21,455 bases of DNA from an uncultured Eubacteriales bacterium. Its GTDB lineage: Bacteria > Bacillota > Clostridia > Oscillospirales > Oscillospiraceae. Below, piece after piece: positions 7,594 to 13,813 of this stretch. The stretch is taken from assembly GCA_905201305.1 (NCBI GenBank), contig CAJKNS010000008.1:1-21455 (forward strand). Direction: 5' to 3'. The translations under genes were made by a program, and so were the position numbers. Under the pieces are notes generated by a model. The model searched no databases and was not told the DNA's origin. It worked only from the letters and a program-made list of their open reading frames with translations. Positions within the stretch are counted from its first letter, which is position 1, and the number at the start of each line of letters is the position of its first letter.

Positions 7594-7678
7594 TGTACTT
7601 CTCTCCTTATGTTCTCTCTTATGGCGTTAGAATTACTGCCTTAGACTCATCTCCAGCATTTCCCGCAATTGTATCATT

Positions 7679-7897
7679 TTATTCATCAATTGCATCGCTG
7701 TAACGCCCATCAAGAACGCACTGTTCAAATTCCGTGGACGCAGTAATATCCTCGTGATTAACGTCGCCGTTGCCCGCCTGCTCTGCCGACTGATTAGGAG
7801 ATGCTCCCGCCCTTTGTGCTCCGCATCCGGTTAAGATTCCCAAGAGCAGAAAAATCAGTGCAAAATATCTGATTTTTATTTGCCTTCCATTTTTCAT
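7679..7897 (-). CDS. Small lipoprotein, possibly truncated by an in-frame stop
   Basis: From the ATG at 7897, preceded by AGGAGG eight bases upstream, the frame encodes 72 residues: a hydrophobic signal with lipobox LTGC (Cys25), then a Ser/Asn/Glu-rich stretch ending FEQCVLDGRYSDAIDE before TAA. After this stop the same frame continues for 19 more sense codons (NDTIAGNAGDESKAVILTP) to a second TAA at about 7619-7621. This suggests either a nonsense mutation or chance. The promoter at 7927-7955 and the shared operator region with the divergent XRE gene imply common regulation. No family is recognised. Confidence 0.7.
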   Translation of the reverse strand: MKNGRQIKIRYFALIFLLLGILTGCGAQRAGASPNQSAEQAGNGDVNHEDITASTEFEQCVLDGRYSDAIDE

Positions 7898-7926
7898 GTG
7901 TTTTACCTCCTTTGTATTTCTCTTCC

Positions 7927-7955
7927 AATACACACCTTTAGGTTAATATTGTCAA
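7927..7955 (-). promoter_or_regulatory. Promoter of the lipoprotein operon
   Basis: On the minus strand a perfect TTGACA (7955-7950) is followed after 17 bases by TGTATT (7932-7927). The operator-like half site at 7935-7946 lies in the spacer, so a bound regulator would block this promoter. Confidence 0.7.
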
Positions 7956-7981
7956 TCTAAAGACGTTTTTTAACCTAAGGG
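7935..7981. promoter_or_regulatory. Inverted operator-like repeats in the divergent promoter region
   Basis: CCTTTAGGTTAA (7935-7946) and TTAACCTAAGGG (7970-7981) form an inverted repeat, 11 of 12 positions identical, separated by 23 bases. One arm sits in the -35/-10 spacer of the minus promoter; the other sits between the weak -35 and the TATAAT of the plus promoter. A second, smaller dyad CTTTAG/CTAAAG (7936-7941, 7957-7962) overlaps. The likely ligand is the adjacent XRE regulator; this is inference from position. Confidence 0.65.
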
Positions 7982-7992
7982 CGGTATATAAT
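7964..7992 (+). promoter_or_regulatory. Promoter of the XRE regulator gene
   Basis: A perfect TATAAT lies at 7987-7992. At 17 bases upstream the -35 position (7964-7969, CGTTTT) is poor, which suits an autoregulated or activated gene. The predicted RNA start (about 7999) precedes the chosen ATG by about 25 bases. Confidence 0.6.
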
Positions 7993-8024
7993 AGGTCCAT
8001 AGACGAAGAATGGGGGCTACTCGG

Positions 8025-8342
8025 ATGGGAAATCTGAATTTAGAAGAGATTGGAACAAGGATTTCCTGTCAGCGCAAGCTGCTTGGTTATACACAAGAAC
8101 AGCTGGCAGACAAAATGGGCGTTTCCATTCAGATGGTTTCCAATCTGGAACGCGGCATTAAGTCCATTCGTATTGACAATCTTGTTCGGCTCTGTCAAAT
8201 ACTACAGGTAAGCACCGATTATATTCTCACAGGAAAGCAAACTTCGTTAGATTCCCACCACCTGGTCGCCCTAATTGCAAGTCTCCCTGATAAGGATCGC
8301 CGTGCAGTGGAAATTCTGGTTGCATATTTTTCAAACACATAA
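8025..8342 (+). CDS. XRE-family HTH transcriptional regulator
   Basis: The protein of about 105 residues has a Cro/C1-type helix-turn-helix near its N terminus (about residues 6-62): IGTRISCQRKLLGYTQEQLA, then VSIQMVSNLERG, then a conserved DNLVRLCQILQVSTDYILTG segment. The short C-terminal helix (LIASLPDKDRRAVEILVAYF) is typical of small clostridial regulators of this type. ATG 8025 was preferred to ATG 8010 because the predicted RNA start near 7999 leaves a very short leader for the earlier codon and a GGGGG stretch lies before 8025; the choice is uncertain. It is divergent from the two lipoprotein genes and most likely represses itself and them through the inverted repeats at 7935-7981. 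The effector is unknown. Confidence 0.92.
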   Translation: MGNLNLEEIGTRISCQRKLLGYTQEQLADKMGVSIQMVSNLERGIKSIRIDNLVRLCQILQVSTDYILTGKQTSLDSHHLVALIASLPDKDRRAVEILVAYFSNT

Positions 8343-8376
8343 AATGGGGCTACGAAAAGTAGCTCCATTTCTGTTT
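8342..8376 (+). terminator. Hairpin terminator after the XRE gene
   Basis: AAATGGGGCTAC (8342-8353) pairs with GTAGCTCCATTT (8359-8370), a 12-bp stem with one G-U pair and loop GAAAA, starting at the last base of the stop codon. The following CTGTTTCTTG is only moderately U-rich. Confidence 0.65.
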
Positions 8377-8381
8377 CTTGT

Positions 8382-8411
8382 CTGGCAAAATGTCCGGAAA
8401 CATGGTACAAT
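8382..8411 (+). promoter_or_regulatory. mnmG operon promoter
   Basis: CTGGCA (8382-8387), an 18-base spacer and TACAAT (8406-8411) preceded by TGG (extended -10) form a plausible sigma-A promoter. The predicted start, near 8418, falls just before the hairpin at 8420-8444. Confidence 0.6.
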
Positions 8412-8419
8412 AAAACGAA

Positions 8420-8444
8420 CTGTACCACACATTGTGCGGTACAG
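8420..8444 (+). other. 5'-UTR hairpin of mnmG
   Basis: CTGTACC (8420-8426) pairs with GGTACAG (8438-8444); after one mismatch CAC/GTG extends the stem to a three-base loop. It would be the first structure on the mnmG mRNA. It could protect the 5' end or be a DNA operator. Both arms also resemble the terminal repeats of the MITE-like elements. Confidence 0.5.
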
Positions 8445-8473
8445 CCAGAAATCACTTAGCACAGGTGAACCCT

Positions 8474-10357
8474 ATGACAGAATATCAGATGGAGTCCTAC
8501 GACGTTGCGGTCATCGGCGCCGGTCACGCAGGCATCGAAGCCGCCCTTGCCGCCGCTCGTTTGGGACTGAAAACCGTTATTTTTACAATCAATTTGGATG
8601 CCGTTGGCAACATGCCCTGCAACCCTGCCATCGGCGGCACCGGCAAGGGGCATCTGGTCCGTGAGATCGATGCCCTGGGCGGCGAAATGGGCAGGGCGGC
8701 AGACCGCGCCTGCATCCAGTTCCGGGTGCTCAATCGCGGCAAGGGTCCTGCGGTCCATTCGCTTCGGGCGCAGGCAGACCGCCGGAAGTATCAGGAGCTC
8801 ATGAAGCACACCCTGGAGCAGCAGGAAAATCTGGACCTCAAGCAGGCGATGATTACCGAGATTCGACTGACCGAATCCGGCAGCGTAGGCGCTGTGGTCA
8901 CGCAGCTGGGCGCCGTATATCCCACCCGTGCTGTGGTCATTTGCACCGGCACCTATCTCTCCAGCCGGGTGATTACCGGCGAATGCTACTACGCCTCCGG
9001 TCCCGACGGCATGCACGCCGCCATTGGTCTGAGCGACAGTCTGCGGAAGCTGGGGCTTTCCCTCCGGCGCTTTAAAACCGGCACCCCGCCTCGGGTCAAC
9101 CGCCGCAGCATCGACTTTTCCAAAATGGAGGTGCAGCCCGGCGACGACGTTCCGGTTCCCTTCAGCTTCACCACCAAGGATATTCCGGAAAATCGTGCCG
9201 TCTGCCATCTCACCTATACCAATGCGGAAACCCACCGGATCATCCGGGACAACCTCCACCGCAGCCCCCTGTTTTCCGGCATCATCGAGGGCATCGGTCC
9301 CCGGTATTGTCCATCCATTGAGGATAAAATCGTCCGATTCCCGGATAAGCCCCGGCACCAGCTGTTCATCGAACCCTGCGGATTGAGCACCGATGAGATG
9401 TATATTCAGGGCTTCTCTTCCTCCCTGCCGGAGGATGTGCAGATTCAGATGATGCACACCATCCCCGGACTGGAGCATGCGGAGATGATGCGTCCGGCTT
9501 ACGCCATTGAATACGACTGCGTGGACCCCACCGAGCTGCTGCCCACTCTGGAATGCAAGAAAATTCCGGGACTATACGGCGCCGGGCAGTTCAACGGCAC
9601 CTCCGGCTACGAGGAAGCCGCTGCCCAGGGTCTGGTTGCCGGTATCAACGCCGCCCTGAAGCTCAAGGACGAAGCGCCCATGATTCTCCGGCGCAGTGAC
9701 GCCTACATCGGCACACTGATCGATGATTTGGTCACCAAAGGCACAAACGAGCCCTACCGCATGATGACCTCCCGCACGGAATACCGGCTGATGCTGCGTC
9801 AGGACAATGCCGACCAACGGCTTTCCGGCATCGGACATCGGGTGGGGCTGATTTCTGACGAGCGTTATGCCGCCGTTCAGGAAAAATACCGTCTGGTAGA
9901 AGCAGAGGTACAGCGCTTGGAGCGCTGCGGTGTGGCCGAATCTCCGGTGCTTAACGCCTATCTCACCGAGCATGAAACCGCCGCAGTGAAAGGCTCCGCT
10001 CGGATGGGAGATCTGGTGCGCCGTCCTCAGCTGAGCTATGCTTCCCTTGCGCCCTTCGACCCTCAGCGTCCCCAGCTTTCTCCGGAAATTCAGGAGGAAG
10101 TGGAGATTCAGGTAAAATACGCCGGCTATATCAAGCGGCAGCTGAAGCAGGTGGAGCAGTTCCAGAAGGAAGAAGCCCATCTTTTGCCAGAGGATACCGA
10201 CTATAATGCCATCACCGGGCTTCGTCTGGAAGCGCGGCAAAAGCTCAGCAAAATCCGTCCCCTGAACATCGGTCAGGCGTCCCGGATTTCCGGCGTCAGC
10301 CCTGCGGACATTGCCGTTTTGATGGTCTATCTGGAGCTCCGGAAAAAGGAGCAGTAA
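8474..10357 (+). CDS. mnmG: tRNA uridine-5-carboxymethylaminomethyl modification enzyme MnmG (GidA)
   Basis: The 627-residue length fits MnmG. Motifs in order are the FAD fold VIGAGHAG (13-20), MPCNPAIGGTGKGHLVREIDALGG, ICTGTYL, the RFKTGTPPRV segment, and YCPSIEDKIVRFPDKPRHQLFIEP. The C-terminal LRLEARQKLSKIRPLNIGQASRISGV region contacts MnmE and tRNA. With MnmE it uses FAD, NADH and methylene-tetrahydrofolate to modify wobble U34 of tRNAs. ATG 8474 has CACAGGTGA upstream; a further in-frame ATG (MESYDV) five codons downstream is an alternative. mnmE, a common neighbour in Firmicutes, is not nearby; tatD follows after 23 bases, starting the chain mnmG-tatD-deoC-glmU-like. Confidence 0.98.
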   Translation: MTEYQMESYDVAVIGAGHAGIEAALAAARLGLKTVIFTINLDAVGNMPCNPAIGGTGKGHLVREIDALGGEMGRAADRACIQFRVLNRGKGPAVHSLRAQADRRKYQELMKHTLEQQENLDLKQAMITEIRLTESGSVGAVVTQLGAVYPTRAVVICTGTYLSSRVITGECYYASGPDGMHAAIGLSDSLRKLGLSLRRFKTGTPPRVNRRSIDFSKMEVQPGDDVPVPFSFTTKDIPENRAVCHLTYTNAETHRIIRDNLHRSPLFSGIIEGIGPRYCPSIEDKIVRFPDKPRHQLFIEPCGLSTDEMYIQGFSSSLPEDVQIQMMHTIPGLEHAEMMRPAYAIEYDCVDPTELLPTLECKKIPGLYGAGQFNGTSGYEEAAAQGLVAGINAALKLKDEAPMILRRSDAYIGTLIDDLVTKGTNEPYRMMTSRTEYRLMLRQDNADQRLSGIGHRVGLISDERYAAVQEKYRLVEAEVQRLERCGVAESPVLNAYLTEHETAAVKGSARMGDLVRRPQLSYASLAPFDPQRPQLSPEIQEEVEIQVKYAGYIKRQLKQVEQFQKEEAHLLPEDTDYNAITGLRLEARQKLSKIRPLNIGQASRISGVSPADIAVLMVYLELRKKEQ

Positions 10358-10380
10358 TTGATTTTGCAGGAGGAATTCCT

Positions 10381-11160
10381 TTGTTTTACGACACCCACGC
10401 CCACTATGACGACGAAGCCTTTGACCAGGACCGGGACGTTCTGCTGCCGGAGCTCTACCGTCAGGGCATTACTCTGATTAACGATATCGGCTGTGATATT
10501 CCCTCCTCCAAGAAAGCCATTTCCATTGCAGAGCGGCATTCCTTTGTCTATGCAGTGGTTGGCGCCTGGCCCGGAAACACCGGCGATATGACCGAGGCGG
10601 GTTTGGAAACCTATGGGCAGCTGGCACAGCATCCCAAGGTGGTTGCCATTGGAGAAATCGGTCTGGATTACCACTATGACGATGTCCCCCGGGATATTCA
10701 GCAGCACTGGTTTGACCGGCAAATGGATCTGGCGGACCGGCTGGGAAAGCCTGTGGTAATTCACGAGCGGGAAGCCCACGGCGACGGCATGGAAATCGTC
10801 CGAAAATGGGCAGACAAGGTTCCCGGCGTATTCCACTGCTTCTCCGGCAGTGCGGAAATGGCGCAGGAGCTGGTACGGCTGGGCTGGTATGTGAGCTTTA
10901 CCGGCGTGGTCACCTTTAAAAATGCCCGCCGCGCGCTGGAAGCCATTGCCGCCGTGCCCATGGACCGAATCATGATTGAAACCGACTGCCCCTATCTGGC
11001 GCCCGTTCCCTATCGCGGCAAGCGGAACCATTCCGGCTATGTGCCGAAGGTGGCAGAGAAAATTGCAGAAATCAAGGGGCTGTCCACAGAAGAGGTAGCC
11101 GCCATTACCATGGAAAACGGAAAGCGCTTTTTCCGGATTCCCACAGGAAAAGGAGAATAA
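10381..11160 (+). CDS. TatD-family metal-dependent hydrolase
   Basis: The 259-residue protein has the TatD amidohydrolase ligands: DTHAH (His6, His8), GEIGLDYHYD (Glu92), IHE (His128), FHCFSG (His152) and ETDCPYLAP (Asp202). These bind two divalent metals in a TIM barrel; family members act as 3'-5' DNA or RNA exonucleases and as D-aminoacyl-tRNA deacylases. The start codon is TTG, seven bases after a strong AGGAGG. The usual GxHP motif after the second strand reads GAWPGNTGD (61-69), a deviation. It is encoded between mnmG and deoC, with deoC starting three bases after its stop, so the genes are clearly cotranscribed. The substrate is unproven. Confidence 0.95.
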   Translation: MFYDTHAHYDDEAFDQDRDVLLPELYRQGITLINDIGCDIPSSKKAISIAERHSFVYAVVGAWPGNTGDMTEAGLETYGQLAQHPKVVAIGEIGLDYHYDDVPRDIQQHWFDRQMDLADRLGKPVVIHEREAHGDGMEIVRKWADKVPGVFHCFSGSAEMAQELVRLGWYVSFTGVVTFKNARRALEAIAAVPMDRIMIETDCPYLAPVPYRGKRNHSGYVPKVAEKIAEIKGLSTEEVAAITMENGKRFFRIPTGKGE

Positions 11161-11162
11161 CC

Positions 11163-11813
11163 ATGACAAAACTGGAACTTGCAAAAATGATCGACCACAC
11201 CCTTTTAAAGCCCAACGCCACCGCGCAGCAGATTAAGACTCTCTGCGACGAGGCAAAGGAATACCACTTCTGCTCCGTCTGCGTCAATTCCGGACGGGCA
11301 GCGCTGGCAAAGGAATGCCTTTCCGGCTCCGATGTAAAGCTGTGCGTAGTAGTGGGCTTTCCGCTGGGCTGCACCGTCGTCAAGGCAGCAGAGGCAGGCG
11401 CTATGACCGCGCTGGGCGCAGACGAAATCGACATGGTGCTGGATGTGGGCGCCGCAAAGGACGGCAACTGGGACGCAGTGGAGGCTGACATTCGCGCCGT
11501 CCGTGCCGCCTGCCCCGGCAAGATATTGAAAGTCATTCTGGAGACCTGCCTGCTCACCGAGGATGAAATTATCCGTGCCTGCCAGGCTTCCAAGAACGCA
11601 GGCGCCGATTTTGTAAAGACCTCCACCGGCTTCTCCACCGGCGGCGCAAAGGCAGCAGATGTGGCACTGATGAAGAAATCCGCAGGCGGGCTGAAGGTCA
11701 AAGCCAGCGGTGGCATTCACAGCTATGCGGAAGCAATGGAAATGATTCAGGCGGGTGCAGATCGCATTGGCGCCAGCGCAGGCATTGCCATTATCAGCGG
11801 ACTGGAGGACTGA
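11163..11813 (+). CDS. deoC: Deoxyribose-phosphate aldolase
   Basis: The 216-residue length and catalytic set match DeoC: IDHTLLKP near the N terminus, DEIDMVLDVG with Asp90, DFVKTSTGF with the Schiff-base Lys152, and KASGGI with Lys180. The enzyme splits 2-deoxy-D-ribose 5-phosphate into glyceraldehyde 3-phosphate and acetaldehyde in deoxynucleoside catabolism, in the cytoplasm. Its AGGAG site is inside the end of tatD. Here it is not in the usual deo cluster with phosphorylases but in a housekeeping operon; the next gene begins four bases after its stop. Confidence 0.98.
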   Translation: MTKLELAKMIDHTLLKPNATAQQIKTLCDEAKEYHFCSVCVNSGRAALAKECLSGSDVKLCVVVGFPLGCTVVKAAEAGAMTALGADEIDMVLDVGAAKDGNWDAVEADIRAVRAACPGKILKVILETCLLTEDEIIRACQASKNAGADFVKTSTGFSTGGAKAADVALMKKSAGGLKVKASGGIHSYAEAMEMIQAGADRIGASAGIAIISGLED

Positions 11814-11817
11814 GCAG

Positions 11818-12555
11818 ATGAAGCCCATCAAAGCCATTGTGCTTGCCGCCGGAAAGGGCACCCGGCTGCATTCCGCCGAGCATAACCAGCCCAAAGCCCT
11901 GAGAGAAGCCGCCGGAAAGCCCCTGCTCTACTATGTGCTCTCCGCTCTGGACTTTCTCCCCAGGGAAAACACCGTAATTGTAGCCGGATACATGCGGGAG
12001 CAGGTGGAAGCCCGATTCCCGGAATATCCCTTTGCCGTGCAGGATCCCCAGCTTGGCACGGGGCATGCGGTACAGTGCGCCCGGGACTATCTCCGGGACT
12101 TTGACGGCACCGTGTTGGTCTGCTGCGGCGATATGCCCCTGCTGAAAAAGGAAACCTATCAGACATTGCTGGACGCCCACGAAAAGAGCGGCAATCCCTG
12201 CACCTTCCTCACCGGCACCACCGAGCTGGACCTGCCCTTTGGTCGGATTCTTCGGGATGAAAACGGCGGCTTCCTGCGGGTAGTAGAGGACAAGGACTGC
12301 ACGCCAGAGCAGAAAAGCATCCGGGAGCTCAATGCTGGCGTCTATGCCTTCGACTGCCAGGAGCTGCTCGTCTGCCTGGAGCTTCTCAAAAATGACAATG
12401 CCCAGGGCGAGTATTACCTCACCGACGTACCGGAACTCATGCGCCAGCGCGGCGGAAAAATCGGTCTGTGCTGCGTGGAGCTTGGTCCTCAGATCATCGG
12501 CGTCAACACCCCAGAGCAGCTTAAAATGGTAGAGCATTATCTCATGCAGAAATAA
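11818..12555 (+). CDS. GlmU-like N-acetylglucosamine-1-phosphate uridylyltransferase (single domain)
   Basis: The 245-residue protein matches the N-terminal pyrophosphorylase half of GlmU: LAAGKGTRL (9-17), QPKAL (24-28), GTGHA (80-84), CGDMPLL with Asp105 (103-109), NAGVYAF (172-178), GEYYLTDVPE (197-206) and IGVN with Asn230. Asp105 and Asn230 correspond to the Mg-binding pair of GlmU. The left-handed beta-helix acetyltransferase half (about 200 residues in normal GlmU) is absent, and the gene ends cleanly at a terminator, so this is a single-domain protein, not a visible frameshift. It should make UDP-GlcNAc from GlcNAc-1-P and UTP. GGAGG in the deoC end provides the ribosome site. Related sugar nucleotidyltransferase activity cannot be excluded. 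Confidence 0.88.
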   Translation: MKPIKAIVLAAGKGTRLHSAEHNQPKALREAAGKPLLYYVLSALDFLPRENTVIVAGYMREQVEARFPEYPFAVQDPQLGTGHAVQCARDYLRDFDGTVLVCCGDMPLLKKETYQTLLDAHEKSGNPCTFLTGTTELDLPFGRILRDENGGFLRVVEDKDCTPEQKSIRELNAGVYAFDCQELLVCLELLKNDNAQGEYYLTDVPELMRQRGGKIGLCCVELGPQIIGVNTPEQLKMVEHYLMQK

Positions 12556-12560
12556 GGATT

Positions 12561-12597
12561 CGGCGGGACCCGCAAATCGCAGGTTCCGCCGCTTTTT
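12561..12597 (+). terminator. Terminator of the mnmG-tatD-deoC-glmU-like operon
   Basis: CGGCGGGACC (12561-12570) pairs with GGTTCCGCCG (12582-12591), a 10-bp GC-rich stem with one G-U pair, followed by CTTTTTC. It lies six bases after the stop. Confidence 0.9.
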
Positions 12598-12627
12598 CAC
12601 CCAAATCAGAATTTCCGACATTTTTCC

Positions 12628-12656
12628 TTGTGCTTTTTGGAAATGCGTATTATAAT
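12628..12656 (+). promoter_or_regulatory. xpt promoter
   Basis: TTGTGC (12628-12633), a 17-base spacer and a perfect TATAAT (12651-12656). The leader of about 70 bases contains a small irregular hairpin CAGCC/GGCTG (about 12669-12695). No purine riboswitch core is recognisable. Confidence 0.75.
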
Positions 12657-12733
12657 GTTCTATACATGTCAGCCAACGGTCTTCGTTCCGCGGCTGGTTC
12701 TACTCAGGATTATCCAAATATGGAGGCGGAAGC

Positions 12734-13315
12734 ATGGAACTGTTAGAAAAACGGATTATGCAGGATGGCGAGGTCTATCCCGGAAACATTTTGAAGGTGA
12801 GCGGCTTTCTCAACCATCAAATGGACATTGAACTGCTGAATCAAATGGGTCAGGAATGGGCGCGGCTGTTTGCCGGTGAGGGCGTCAATAAAATTCTCAC
12901 CATCGAAGCCTCGGGCATTGGCATCGCCTGTATCGCTGCCCAGAGCTTCCACTGTCCGGTGGTATTTGCAAAGAAATCCAAGTCCCTGAACCTGGGCAAG
13001 GACGTGTTTACCGCCAAGGTGGAGTCCTTTACCCATAAAACCATCAGCGATGTGGTGGTGGATCGCCGGTATCTCGGTCCCAACGACCGAGTACTGATTA
13101 TCGACGATTTTCTTGCCAACGGCAAGGCGCTGGAGGGTCTGATGGACATTCTGGACCAGGCTGGTGCGCATCTGGTGGGCGTCGGTATTGCCATTGAAAA
13201 GGGCTTCCAGGGCGCCGGTGACCGCTTCCGTCAAAAAGGCATCCATCTGGAATCCCTTGCCATTGTAGACAGCATGAACGGGGAAACCGGCGAAATCGAA
13301 TTCCGCCACATCTAA
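12734..13315 (+). CDS. xpt: Xanthine phosphoribosyltransferase
   Basis: The 193-residue protein matches Xpt end to end: MELLEKRI start, LTIEASGIGIA (55-65), VFAKKSKSLNL, and the PRPP loop LIIDDFLANGKA (121-132). The enzyme converts xanthine and PRPP into XMP, in cytoplasmic purine salvage. GGAGG lies eight bases before the ATG. It has its own promoter and terminator and no cotranscribed permease; in many Firmicutes xpt is with pbuX under a guanine riboswitch, which is not seen here. Confidence 0.98.
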   Translation: MELLEKRIMQDGEVYPGNILKVSGFLNHQMDIELLNQMGQEWARLFAGEGVNKILTIEASGIGIACIAAQSFHCPVVFAKKSKSLNLGKDVFTAKVESFTHKTISDVVVDRRYLGPNDRVLIIDDFLANGKALEGLMDILDQAGAHLVGVGIAIEKGFQGAGDRFRQKGIHLESLAIVDSMNGETGEIEFRHI

Positions 13316-13332
13316 TCTCTAATCTTGTATCG

Positions 13333-13375
13333 AAAAAAACGCTGTGATCTGAACTGTTCAGACCACAGCGTTTTT
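13333..13375. terminator. Bidirectional terminator between xpt and the GtrA gene
   Basis: The arms at about 13335-13354 and 13356-13375 are complementary over some 20 bases with one mismatch, centred on GAAC-T-GTTC. The stem is flanked by a run of seven A at the left and five T at the right, so it is equipped for both strands of the convergent pair. Confidence 0.9.
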
Positions 13376-13385
13376 CTGTTTTGAT

Positions 13386-13799
13386 TCACTTTTTCCGGAA
13401 AACCAGCAGATTGCTTGCCACATAGTTGAGAATTACCACAATTACGTTGACCAGCAGCTTCATGAGCATACCCGGTAACCCCAGCATCTCTACCGTAATA
13501 TGCATCAGCACCAACTCCACCAGCCCCGAACCAAGCCGGCAGCCAAAGAAGCTGCCAGCCTCGGGCAGCAGCACCTTGGGGGACCAGTCATGGCTGCCAA
13601 ACACAAATGGCTTGTTGGTCAGGAACGCCGTCAACACCGCAATCACCCAGGCAATCACCGTTGAAAGGTCGCTGCTTATTCCCCAGAGATGATAGCAGAG
13701 ATAGTAGACCACCATATTGACCACGGTAGTCACCACGCCAAAGAACAAATAGCTGATGATACTCCAATACTTTTTCACAAGCTGAATGATCTTGTCCAT
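13386..13799 (-). CDS. GtrA-family membrane protein
   Basis: The 137-residue protein has four predicted membrane helices (about 14-36, 44-62, 81-103, 113-133). It carries GtrA-family features: FFGVVTTVVNMVVYYL in helix 1, AFLTNKPFVF after helix 2, and a C-terminal NYVASNLLVFRK. GtrA-like proteins are proposed to flip or help transfer undecaprenyl-phosphate-linked sugars in surface glycan modification. The start at 13799 was chosen for AAGGAG just upstream; an earlier ATG (MREGEA) overlaps that site. It follows the MATE gene by 14 bases and is probably in its operon. Confidence 0.9.
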   Translation of the reverse strand: MDKIIQLVKKYWSIISYLFFGVVTTVVNMVVYYLCYHLWGISSDLSTVIAWVIAVLTAFLTNKPFVFGSHDWSPKVLLPEAGSFFGCRLGSGLVELVLMHITVEMLGLPGMLMKLLVNVIVVILNYVASNLLVFRKK

Positions 13800-13813
13800 C
13801 GCTTCTCCTTCTC

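Noticed and set aside
8432..8473. TTG start for mnmG at 8432
   Set aside because: It lies within the 5' hairpin loop with no ribosome site; ATG 8474 gives the standard N terminus.
12600..12733. Possible purine riboswitch before xpt (words TATAAT and GTTCTAC)
   Set aside because: The TATAAT is the -10 box, spacing of the conserved words is wrong, and no three-way junction with two loop-paired arms can be drawn.
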